Positions 39,681 to 50,359 of a stretch of 64,000 bases of DNA are shown piece by piece. The first letter of the stretch is position 1; each line of letters starts with the position of its first letter. A model generated the notes under the pieces. The model was not told the origin of the DNA. It made no database searches and worked only from the letters and a program-made list of their open reading frames with translations. Made by a program: the position numbers and the translations under genes. The stretch spans positions 15,066,001-15,130,000 of the forward strand of contig NC_026656.2 in the NCBI RefSeq assembly GCF_000004075.3, written 5' to 3'. Source of the DNA: Cucumis sativus. Its lineage: Eukaryota; Streptophyta; Magnoliopsida; Cucurbitales; Cucurbitaceae.

Positions 39681-39841
39681 CACTCTTTTCCCCGTCAAGA
39701 AAGCCAAGAGAGAAAAGTTATGCAGAATGTCTATAAATTAAACAAATACAATTGCTAGAGTTTGATTCTTGAGCAATAGGTCCTTGAAGACCATATTACA
39801 TTACTGCCCCCTTCATCCATGAAAGAATGAGCTAAAATGTT

Positions 39842-40590
39842 GGGAATGGTAGGAGTTTATCATTCTGGAAAGATGTTTGGATTGCCTCATATATTTGATC
39901 TCTTTCTCTTTCTAATGATGGGACCATAACAGACTTGTGGAATATGGAGAATGCTTGCTGGAACTTAAGCTTAGAAGAAATCTGATGGACTGCCATTCCT
40001 TGAGGTACCCGCGCCATCCCAAAAGCCTGACAAATGTAAACAAAAGTAATCTTTTCTACAAACTCTCTCCTTAAAGATCTTCAACAAGAAAACACTGAAT
40101 CCTCCCCCACAGCTTTATGAACAGATATAGAAGTAAATGGTCAAATTTGTTGTATGAGAGTTATCTCATAAAGCTATTAACACAAATGAAAACTCCAAAT
40201 AAGCCTACCCACTGGAATTTTTCTCCTCAAAGGTGCAGTATTTGTTAGAATAGCTTGGAATCGAAAAGTTCATCTTCTCTGTACATGTGTGTTTGCTAGA
40301 CTCTTTTGGAATCTCATAGAGGCTGCCTTTCGTTGGCACATGGCTCTTCTAGGTGACACTAAGATGGTCCTAGCATATACTTTGGGTGGTAACTGGTAAT
40401 CCTTTAAAAAGGAAAAGAAGCTCTTATGGTGGAACAATTCGTGAGAGCCCTTCTACTTTACTATTTGGCTTGAACAGTACAGAAGAACTGTCCGAGAAAA
40501 GGAGCTTGCCTATCACCATAATTTTTTTTGGTGAAGGACTATCTGCAGAATTCTTTAGCATTATGTTCTGGATAGTTTCTATGGCTCTAA
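39842..40590 (+). pseudogene. Decayed LINE 3' end (zf-RVT region)
   Basis: Across three shifting frames the plus strand spells typical C-terminal LINE reverse-transcriptase words. They include GNGRSLSFWKDVWI near 39843, WNLSLRRNLMD near 39958, SHKAINTNE near 40170, VHLLCTCVFARLFWNLIEAA near 40268 and TIWLEQYRRTVREKE near 40460. These correspond to the zinc-binding reverse-transcriptase tail (HLFLHC...W and IWLERN...F). Stops and frameshifts break it throughout, and the endonuclease and catalytic RT parts are missing, so it is a 5'-truncated dead copy. Confidence 0.7.
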
Positions 40591-40649
40591 CGTGACAGGA
40601 TTATGCTTCAGGAGTTATGTACGGGGCTGCAAAGAGTTTTCTTAACCTA

Positions 40650-40750
40650 TGCTATTGCTAAACTTAACTCAATTGATCAAGATATTATGACCTCAACCAA
40701 AAGGTTATAGGTTCAAATTTCCACTCCCACATATTATTGAACTATAACGA
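40650..40750 (+). repeat. tRNA-like SINE copy
   Basis: TTAACTCAATTGATCAAGAT (A-box-like) is followed by ATGACCTCAACCAAAAGG, then TTATAGGTTCAAATTTCCA (B-box-like) and ACTCCCACATATTATTGAAC. It shares the CTCAACCAAAA block with the copy at 39190-39680. Confidence 0.5.
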
Positions 40751-43380
40751 GTTTTGTTTCCATTATTGCATTTCAGTTTTCAGTCACCAGAATCAGTATG
40801 AGTTGTGAAATATTTGTTTAGCAGTCTTGTAGATTGGTAGATTGAATTCTATGACAGTACACGTTTGAACTTGCAAGAACAAATTTCTTTCTTCTGTATT
40901 TTGAGTAAGAAACAAAGGCAACTATGGATGGATGCTTTAAGCTATGACCTTTGCACTTTGACTTACTAGACCTTAAAAGCATAGGGATCAGAAAGATTAA
41001 TTTCTAAACCAAATAATAGAAAAGAAGATAACATACATCTTAAAGAGAAGATAGCATACATCTTAAAGGAGCCCAAGTGTGAGCATATACCTTAACTGAT
41101 CGACATCAAAATTGTGTCGTTAGTGATCCAAAAAAGTATGGTTTGAATCTCTTTATTTTGCGTTGTACCAAAAAATATATCTTAAAAGGGAACTCTACAA
41201 AAATTTATAATAAAAGAGAAACTTCTCTCTCTCCTTTCATTTTCTTTTGGTTATCGAATGATTTTGGTATACACTCGGTGAAAACTTTCTATCAAAAAAT
41301 GATAATTTTTTTTAGAAATTAGCTATGTCAGTTTTGTTCAAAAATTTTAATTATATGTTTATGATTTAGATGACAATGTCATTTTCAACTAAGAATTAAA
41401 GTATTGTGATATTTTGTCAAAATCAAAATATTTACAACATCGAGTAATTGATTAGAAATTTTAGAAGGTAACCTTGTTTTTTAATCTCGAAAATTCACGA
41501 TCTATATTGTCGAAGTCATTGATTTATCCATGACATAGTGTTTTATGAATATATCTCTAGCAATTTTGAGAAATTGTCGACCATATAAAAATTTCATGCC
41601 TTACCTTCGACCTAGTTGGCTTTACAACTCAGGACTTGATATCAATATTGTAACTTTTGATCATTATGAATATTCCGAATCAGATGCTCCAAGGTCATAT
41701 TTTTTTGTGTTAGACAATACATATCTTATAATAAACAATTTACTATATTGTACTTTATAAAGACAATGTAATATTGATCGACATTTACAATATACTTTGA
41801 AATGATATGATGGTTAAAGATGATCAATTATGATATGTTTTCATGGAACATTGCTATATTCGACATACACGACATTTATCTCGAGAAAGTAATGAATTTT
41901 TGAACTGTCCACCTAATGAATTAAAAGGGTGAATTATGTTTTGATAGGGACCCTATGAAGCCAACAACTTCACATGGTTTATCAAAGAAAGAAAAGGTAT
42001 GACATTGACTAAATATATTAACTTGATGGAAAAATACAAACAACTTTCACTTTCTCATATTTGACTGCCAACCAATTGCTAATTGGCAAACTTTACTTTT
42101 CCCAACAATATAAATCAAATCCAATGAACAAATTGCTCAAAGTTATCATTTCCTTTGCTTTTTTATGTTTCTAAAAACAACACTTTATAAAAAGTGGAAT
42201 TTCATGCATGTGAAAGGATGAATTACCAATTTGAATTTTATCATCATCCCACCACAATTAATTAATAGAGTACTTTACATATAATAATCAAATGAATGAA
42301 TAATGTGTGGTTCATATATACTGACTATTTCTTTGTGTATATTTGTGATGATTTAGACCCGCTTATATATATATATATATCTCCATTAATTTTATCTAAT
42401 TCTACTTTTATTTAACCAATTTCTATTAGAATTACGACATTCAATTGAAAATAAATTATACATTTTTTTAGACATAGCAACGATAGTAATTAATTAAGTT
42501 TCACTACTTTCTACTATTATTAAAATTGAATTTAAAAGTGGCTTTTAAAAAAATATCAAAATATTGACCTTATTTATAATATGTAGCAAACTTTATTTAA
42601 GTTTTTTCCTTCTTTTTTTTTTTTGCTATAATTTTGTAAATAGTTTCATTATTTTTTATCCACAACCATTTTTTTTTAAATTTCGGTTCATGGTTATTTT
42701 AAATTGGTTTTCATAGATATTAAATGCAAAAATTGAATTATTATTTTTTTTGAAAAAATTCATTTTTATTTAAATTTCTTTGATAGAAACGGGTGAAATA
42801 CACTTACAAGAAGTGCTTCAAAAGCTATTCTGGATAGTTTCTATGGTTCACAAAAAATTGTCTGACCATAAAATATAATATACACTCAGGTAATAGACAC
42901 GTATATACATTCATTTTCTTGAGGTTAAGAGGTTCCTACTAAAAGATTCTTTTAAGAAATGAATCGATAACAAAACTCCAAAATGAATTATGACTTATAA
43001 CAATGATGTCCCAATATGTCATTAAATTTTAAATTTTGTATTTAAAGTCAGATAGATCTCTAATATTCAATTTATATCCAATAGCTTCTTGTTATATTCA
43101 TTTTTTAAAAACTAATCTAGTAGATATACACTAAAAAATGTAATGTTTAATGAAGACCTTAAACATTGACTACCTAATATGTTTTGTGAATTAATTTAAT
43201 CATCAACAGTATGTACTCAACGACCATATAACCCAAAGTTAAAAACTATATATTATAAACACAAAATTCAAGACTAAATATACAAAAACTAAAATGTTTA
43301 TCATAAACATTATCTCAATTCTTCATAAACTTCTGGTGAATTACCTGATATGAGCAATTGAAAAATGATAGAGAACTACA

Positions 43381-43390
43381 TGTGTGTGTG

Positions 43391-43453
<63 letters not shown>
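43381..43453. repeat. Compound microsatellite (TG)n(TA)n(GA)n
   Basis: About nine TG units, then ten TA units, then about sixteen GA units follow one another without interruption. It lies about 230 bases beyond the IDL stop codon. Confidence 0.95.
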
Positions 43454-43458
<5 letters not shown>

Positions 43459-43685
43459 TAAAAATGAGTGACAATAATATGTTGATAGAAGTAAACAAAA
43501 AAAGGAAATGTAAAGGTACATACCACATATAAAAAAGGAGCTAAATTAGTTGAACAAAGGAGAATTCTTGTGTCTTTAATTCTCACTATGTATATATACA
43601 AATGGGTATGTATATATATGTGTGTGATGATGATTTCATCTCTCTCCACCATTGAAAAGATATAATAATATTGAGATGATGATGA

Positions 43686-43967
43686 TTAAGGAGAGGATGG
43701 CCAAGTCTGGAAGCCAATATCATTGTGTTTTCTTGAAGGGGTTGAAGAAGGAATTGGAATAGTTCTCTTGGGGAAGAAGCCATAGAAATGGGGTTTTGTT
43801 GTTGGGTTGTTGTTGTTATAATTCTTGGAGAAATAAGAAGAAGAAAGAGAAGAAGGTGATGATGCTGTTGAGGCATTGCAATAATAAATAATGAAGAAGA
43901 GAAATAGAAGAAGAAGAAGAAGAGATATCATAATGAGATGTGAAGGCCTTTTTCGAAACTCAACCAT
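43686..43967 (-). CDS. IDA-like (IDL) peptide precursor
   Basis: A single-exon frame of 93 residues. An N-terminal hydrophobic stretch (about residues 11-28, LIMISLLLLLLFLFFIIYY) is a secretion signal. A variable Ser/Asn-rich middle follows, and then the C-terminal EPIP region with FFPKRTIPIPSSTPSRKHN at 64-82. The core PIPSSTPSRKHN (71-82) corresponds to the IDA peptide core PIPPSAPSKRHN. The precursor ends DIGFQTWPSSP, as in the IDL6/7-like group. IDA-type peptides are cleaved, secreted and sensed by HAESA-type receptor kinases in abscission and defence. Position 4 of the core is Ser where IDA has Pro. The gene is small and isolated; the first ATG of the frame is used. Confidence 0.85.
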   Translation of the reverse strand: MVEFRKRPSHLIMISLLLLLLFLFFIIYYCNASTASSPSSLSSSYFSKNYNNNNPTTKPHFYGFFPKRTIPIPSSTPSRKHNDIGFQTWPSSP

Positions 43968-44090
43968 TTTTGTTTTGTTGATAGGTGAGAGCTGAGTTAT
44001 TTGAGGAGAGAAGCTTTGTTGGTTTGTTTCTTTTGTTTTTGTGGTTTAGGAGGTTTGGAGGAAGAGAGAGTTTTGAAGCAAAACCTAAAC

Positions 44091-44097
44091 TAATATA
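44091..44097 (-). promoter_or_regulatory. Possible TATA box of the IDL gene
   Basis: TATATTA on the minus strand lies about 125 bases upstream of the ATG. It would give a leader of roughly 95 bases. Confidence 0.35.
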
Positions 44098-44879
44098 CAA
44101 AAGAGAGAGAGAGAGAAGAGTTGACAATATGTGTTTGGGTTAAAGGGAAGGGAGGCTAATAATTAAAGGGATTTTTCACTCGGGAAAACGAACAAAATGT
44201 TGAAACAAAGGGTTATCTACATACAAGACGAAAGTTATTATATACGGTGATAAATGTAGAAACAAAAAAATCAAATTAGAATGCACAAAGTTTTGGTAAC
44301 CCCAATTCGATGCATAACCTACGATCTTCGAGATTTTGAGCTCATGGAAAGATGCATTCGTTAATGTAAAGTCAAGCAATTATGGCGATATGCTTATTTG
44401 TAAATAAACACTAATTAATTACAATGACGCTAGAATAGTTCAACTTAGAGAACGGTATTATCATTTAAGCTTTATCACTAAGTGTGTGTGACTCTCCTAT
44501 ATATCAATGAAATGTAGGCTCACCTAAGTGAATGATCATTTAGTCTCGCCCTAAGTTTGATAAACCCTTCTCAAGTTGATGAAGAACAATTTAATAAGAT
44601 TTAAAAAAACACTCAAGATCGACAAATGAGAAAATTTATTTCACATTTTCTGTTTTTTGACACTCACACAAATAACTCCTATATTCTTCGGAACGAAAAT
44701 TGATCAAACCACGATAAATATATATATATATAAGTAGATATTCAAGGAAAGAATAAATCAAGTCTGCACGAGGAAAAGTAAGCCAAACCACAAAATTTGA
44801 AAAATCCTACTAACATGTAAGAAAAATAATCGTGTGTAAAATCTACTATCTTTTATATTATAAATGTCGTAGTAAAATG

Positions 44880-45015
44880 AACTAAAATACTTAAAAATAT
44901 AACAAAATATCACGTTTTATTTACAACAGATGATAGACACAAATAGTAATTAATATACTGTATTTATCGAAAATAGGCAGGATCATTTTGCTATATTTTG
45001 TAATTTTTTTTTCGC
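44880..45015. repeat. Decayed interspersed repeat, MITE-like (copy 3)
   Basis: AAAATATAACAAAATATCAC on the left and ATTTTGCTATATTTTGTAAT on the right are approximate inverted ends, with GATGATAGACACA in the core. The layout matches copies 1 and 2. Confidence 0.4.
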
Positions 45016-45132
45016 CATTTAAGATGTAAATTAATTTCCCAAAATATTAATCCAAATAATATTGGAAGGGAATAATATTAATAAAAAATGAACAAAATAT
45101 AAAAAAAAAAGAAAAGAAAAAAGAGAAAAGGT

Positions 45133-45140
45133 AAACCCTA
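45133..45140 (+). promoter_or_regulatory. Telo-box upstream of MRTO4
   Basis: AAACCCTA lies about 230 bases before the MRTO4 start. Telo-boxes are typical of plant ribosomal-protein and ribosome-biogenesis promoters, which fits this gene. Confidence 0.45.
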
Positions 45141-45370
45141 GAGTGAAACACCACTTTTTCTCCGTTTGTTCCATCGCTTGCCGCCAACTCTTCAACCATA
45201 TTTGATTTCTTTCTTCTTTCTTCTCCCTCTCCATCGCCTCCATTATCGGTCCCCGGTTCACCTCTATACTCAATTTTCTTTCTCCTCCTCTTATCTTCCT
45301 CTCTACTGTTGCAAAACTCCATCTCAACGTCTGTATCAACTGTCAAGGTTTTTTTTAGCAGCAATACAAG

Positions 45371-48300
45371 ATGCCCAAGTCGAAGCGTGATAGACCAGGT
45401 ACGTTTTAATTCCTCTTGGACTTTTCTGTGCATCGTTTCCTGCTGCAAGAAGTTGAATCTGTTTAGTTATTTTGTGTTTGTTGTATCTTACTTGTTTTCG
45501 ACACTTAGAGAAGTAGATTTTAGCTCATCTGGTTAAAGGAGAGATTGGTTTGATATGTTAGGGGAAGTTGTAGTTGAAAGATGGGTTTTGTGTGTGTGTG
45601 TGTGTGTGTTTGCTATATCATGAGGGGAAGTTCATTCTGAAGTGCTTAGTTCACTAGGTTGGCTGCAAATGCACCGGCATTTGTGGTGTTACATTATGTA
45701 ATAGGACCTGAATGTGAAAATATATGAATATCCTTAGTATGCACACAACTAAGTATATCTTTTTGATTGCTATTTTCATGAGACACCTCTGATGAAATTT
45801 GTTTCTTATTAAAAATAGGTAACTTTTTTTCCTTCATTTTACTCTGTGGCAATGGTAAGTAATGGGTGTTTCTAGTTTCTAAGTTTCTGACAAATTTTTT
45901 AACACCAAAGAAGATATTTGGTATTTCTTAGACTAGGTATTGTTTAGGCTTGGGATGGTCTTGATATCTTATCATCACTTATGGAGAAATTTTCCACTAG
46001 TTGCTTCGTTCTCACAAGGTTACCATAGTTGGTATTTTTTCATGTTTATAGGAACTTTCCTTGTAATTCAGATTTACAAACTAGTTTTTCTCTTTCTTGC
46101 TTAAGCGTTGTATTGTTCATCTAAGGCTTTTCAAAGTTCTATTGACTATATTTGATGTGTTTCTTGTGTAAATACTTTAAGAGTGAGGAGTTTGTAGAGG
46201 CATCCTGAGAAGGAGTAGCAGTAGGTCATTTGCTAACCTCTTCTTGAACTAATACTTATTACAAATATGATGTTTTGTGAGCAACTAGCGTCAAGCTTGC
46301 TTCCCTTGACGGTACGAGAGGCTTTAGTAGTGTGCACTAGAAGATAGTTTTTGTTGTCGAATATGAGGGAAAAATAATTTTACTTTTTAGTATAGGTGTT
46401 GCCAGGAGGTGGGTGAGTTGAAAGTTTCTGTCTATGTGCTAAATATAGAGTTGCTTACAACATACGGAACGTGCCTTAAGCTACAGTGTTTGTTACCGGT
46501 GATTAATTTCTAAAAAAATATACTTAGTAGGCTGCTTAATGTTGTTAAACAGAAACCAAATAGCAGTAAACCTAGGAGAACTTAATGACTTGCTTTAACT
46601 GTAGGAAGATGCTAAAATTTTGTTCTTTTAATTCAAGGTTCTTATTGAATATGGGTTAAAGGATTTGTTATATTATGGGTTAATTTGTATGAGGCAGTTT
46701 CTTGTGAAAAGTACGAGGCAGTTGAAGAAGTTGAATGACTTGCGTTGGTAGTAATCAGTGTCAAACTCATGTGGTTTTTAACTTAAAAAGAAAGACGAAA
46801 AATATGAACTTAGTCCGATGCAGAATAGTGTTTTGAGTCTTCTATCTAATTGTTCGTGGGATAAATGCAGTTACTTTATCAAAAACAAAGAAGAAAGGAA
46901 GGGACCACAAGAAATCAATGGTGGAATTGATCAGGCAGGCTGTGGAAAATTACAACTCAGTTTTTGTTTTCACTGTTGAGAACATGAGAAACCTCAAGTT
47001 CAAGGAACTCAGGGAGCAGCTGAAGTCAACTAGCAGGCAAGTTCTACTACCTGACTTCTGTATTATTAATTTGCTTCATCATTTCAAATATTGATTAGAT
47101 ACAAATGTACTTCCTCTATGTTGTTTGGTTAGCGAAGATAGCACGACAAAAGATATGAATAATAAATAGCACATTTTAAAACTCAAAAGATAAAATCATA
47201 ATGAATAGCATTCCTTAGGAGAAATGATGAGAACGTGCTGTTTCCATAACCACTGAAAATAACAATTTTAGCACGTTATGGTAACAGCAAGTAAGGCAAC
47301 CTTTCTCTCCTTGCTTTAAAAAGCTTCACATAAAAAGGGGGTTACAACCTTTGGCTGCTGGCTTGTGTACCTGTGTCTTAACATGTCCTCTATTCTTTTT
47401 CTTCTTGAAGGCATCAATGATTTGGAAATTATATTACTTGACTTTGAAACATATTTTAGCTATACATTATTGTCTCATGCTTCTGATGCTCGTTCACATT
47501 TTTAAAGTGTATAAATGTTTAATGAGGCTAAATGGTTGAAAATGAGGATATTCTGTTTGTGAACTCATTTATTGCAATTTTTGAACTTCTGCTGATGGCA
47601 TTTTGAGATGTCATGCATGGTCTCTCTTATTTTTTTCTAATGAATTGATGTAACCTGACCTGACCAGACCGAGTAGTTTTAATTGGGTTTCCAAATTGAA
47701 TTTTTTTCCCCCAATGATAGATTGTTTTTTGGAGCAAACAAAGTTATGCAAATTTCTCTTGGGCGAAGTGATTCTGATGAGATTCGACCAGGCCTTCACA
47801 AGGTTTCTAAGGTGAATCTTCTTTTCCAAATTGCATATACTTTAAGTGTTCTTTTTCTGTAGTTTTTAGGAAGTAACATTCACTCTTCTATTTTCAGCTT
47901 TTGCATGGAAATACTGGACTTTGCTTCACAAACCTACCAAAAGAAGAGGTTGAGAGGTAAGTGAGCATGCAGTGTTTTAAACTTGACAAGCTCTGGCAAA
48001 AAGTAGTAATTTTGACAAGTTGCTATTTCATTTTTAATTTAAATACCATGGTATTTAAATTTAATGAATTATGCATTCTTTTTTTTGTTTAGCGGTTGAA
48101 GGATCAGATAAATTGTGCTCAATAAATTTCCATATCTATGAATACAAAAGTCCGAAATTTTCATTTGAGAAAGACAGCTTAAAAATGAGATTTTTGGCCC
48201 AAAAAAAAAAAATCCCAACTTTGTCTCACATGGTTAGCATTTCAATTCTGTGGGAAGGGACTTCTAGAATAAATTGCTTAAAAGAAAATGCTCGTATATT

Positions 48301-49210
48301 TGTTATGTTTTACAATAATGCTTGATTTAATTTTTAATGTTTTGTTATACAGGTTATTTAATGAGTATGAGGATTATGATTATGCAAGGACTGGAAGTGC
48401 AGCCTCAGAAAAGGTTTTGTGCCCCTTTGAACACGACATTTATCGAGTTTTCTTTTTAATAAATCTGATTGCACTTTTTTTGAATGTGGTGATTCAACAA
48501 AAAGGTCCGGTATGGTTTTATATAATCTGTGTTATAATTTGCATGTACTTGGTGGTTGGATGCTTTATTGAAGTTTAATGCTATTAGGTTGAGCTTAAGG
48601 AAGGTCCACTGGGGCAGTTTAGCCATGAGATGGAGCCTTCTCTACGGAAGCTTGGATTACCTGTTCGTTTGAATAAGGGTGAGTAAATACACACTTTGTG
48701 CTTGCAAGCATTACTTACTTTTTAAAAGTTGGTTACAAAGCAGAAATCTTTGTGGAACAGGTGTGGTGGAGCTTGTATCAGACTTTGTTGTATGCGAGGA
48801 GGGCAAGTCTCTATCACCAGAGTCAGCCGGAATACTGGTTTGTATCTTTTGTCGGCATTGAACAAATTGTCAGGTTCCTTTGGTTTTTGTTCTCTAAGTT
48901 TGATTTTTCTTTCATGTAGCAATTTGAAGTTTCATAGAGTGAACTTTTATCTTTTTCTTCTTTACCGTTTACAACCTTACTTGAGTTGTACATTTGTTTG
49001 AGTTATATGAACTGACAGTTGGAATTTGAGGCTAAGAGAGAGACATATACTTTGGCATTGACGATTAAGATGTTTGATTTGATTTGGTTGCAGCGAGCAC
49101 TGGGGCTAAGGACGGCAATTTTTCGGCTGAATTTGGTTTGCAGATGGAGTCCCGGTGACTTTGAACTTTACATTGATGGACCAGAAAATTCTGATGTGGA
49201 ATCTGCCTAA
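45371..49210 (+). CDS. MRTO4: Ribosome assembly factor Mrt4 (P0-like)
   Basis: Eight exons, 45371-45398, 46871-47036, 47721-47811, 47898-47956, 48353-48413, 48588-48678, 48761-48837 and 49094-49210, total 690 bases and give 229 residues. The protein begins [20 protein letters not shown] and continues [20 protein letters not shown] and [20 protein letters not shown]. It then reads [20 protein letters not shown] and ends with a short acidic tail. This is the order and length of MRTO4/Mrt4, the nucleolar relative of ribosomal protein P0 that holds the P0 site on pre-60S particles. It lacks the P0 C-terminal stalk-binding extension, as Mrt4 should. All introns fit GT-AG except intron 2 (47037-47720), which must use a GC donor (CAG|GCAAGT) to keep the frame. 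Intron 1 is 1472 bases and contains a TG microsatellite (about 45590-45610). Confidence 0.93.
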
Positions 49211-50359
49211 ATCTCCAACACATAGGAATCCAAATTATGATAATATATATATGAATGCAATGCCAATGCAATGAATGGGTGCCCCTAGGATTCATTGCCA
49301 TGATATATATATATATATGTGTGTGTGATTGGGATTCCTTCCTTTTTTTTTTTTTTTCTTTTTTCTTTTTTGATTTTGGTTTGTTTTTACAAGTTGTTGA
49401 GTGCACCCGGTCATTTATTCACTTAGTGTGTTCTTTAGTTCAACAACTCACAAAGAAATCCTCAATTTTGTTGTGTTAAGTGAGATGGACAATTGGGTAT
49501 TATGATTTGGTAGATTTCTTCAATAGTATTATTAATCCTCACTCAATCTGCTTTCTTTTACCTTTACTGTCTCTATTAAATTCCAAGGTAATTGGTCTAA
49601 TTAAAATCTAATTTTGAATAATTCTTTTTTAATTACCAAAAAAATGGTTGATTGGTTGTAGGTTGATCACTTTGAAGTTGCAAGATATATCTCTTTTCAA
49701 AATTTTGATCACAAAGAAAAAGCCTTTCATACATTTTCATTATCTTTTATTTTAATTATAGATTATAGATTTTTAATTTTTAATTCATATACTAAACCAG
49801 CTTGAATTCTAATCAGAATTACGTAAACCTTTTCCATTATCTTCCACTCTAGTGTGATGGGGTCTCCGTTTGAAGGTTCAAATAAGAAAATGATGGAATT
49901 TGCAACTAAAAATGTTACTAATTAAATCTAATTTATCTAATTGGAATTTCTAATATAAAAACTCTAATTTATCTTAATGGAATTTCTAATAAAAAAAGTT
50001 TTTATCGATTTTATAGATATCATATCTACAAAAACATGGCAAAAGTAAAAAGAAAGTAGAAAAGAAAAAAAACCGGACGAACCGGATGTAACATTGGTTT
50101 GGTTTAGTGGTGAGTCGTATAGTTGATGTTGGAGAAGCTGAAACCCCAGAAAACCCTCTCCGGCGGCCGTCGTATTTTCTCTTTGCTTCCTTCTCTCAAT
50201 CTCACATCTTCTTTCTTTCAGGTAAAATTGTTATTCTCTAATCTTCTTTTCACTTTCAATTACCTTCCCTTTTAATTTTCATTCTATTGAAGAAACCCAA
50301 ACTTCTGGATTCTGGATTCTGGATTCATTCCCTTTCGCATTGCTTCAATCCGAAGTGTT
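49211..50359. other. MRTO4 3' flank and RPL2 promoter
   Basis: No gene seen. The left part is the MRTO4 3' UTR, with TA/TG and T-rich runs at 49300-49365. The right part (about 50130-50359) is the leader side of RPL2 and holds three tandem copies of TTCTGGA near 50302-50322. A TTTCAG|GTAAAA at 50220 could be a leader-intron donor, but I cannot fix its acceptor. Confidence 0.5.

Larger units (their letters stand above)
38906..43685. other. Transposon-rich intergenic region
   Basis: Between UPF0235 and the IDL gene lie a SINE-like repeat split by a solo LTR (39190-39680), a decayed LINE end (39842-40590), another SINE-like copy (40650-40750) and a fragment sharing 19 identical bases with the LINE tail (42828-42846). 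A compound microsatellite (43381-43453) is near the right end. No intact gene is seen. Confidence 0.6.
44110..45370. other. IDL 5' flank, repeat copy and MRTO4 promoter
   Basis: No coding gene is supported. The left part is the IDL upstream region. A MITE-like decayed repeat lies at 44880-45015. The right 250 bases, up to the MRTO4 ATG, are richer in C and T and include a telo-box at 45133-45140. Confidence 0.5.

Noticed and set aside
45031-45448. Minus-strand frames of 102 and 133 residues
   Set aside because: They run antisense through the MRTO4 leader and first exon and lack any domain.
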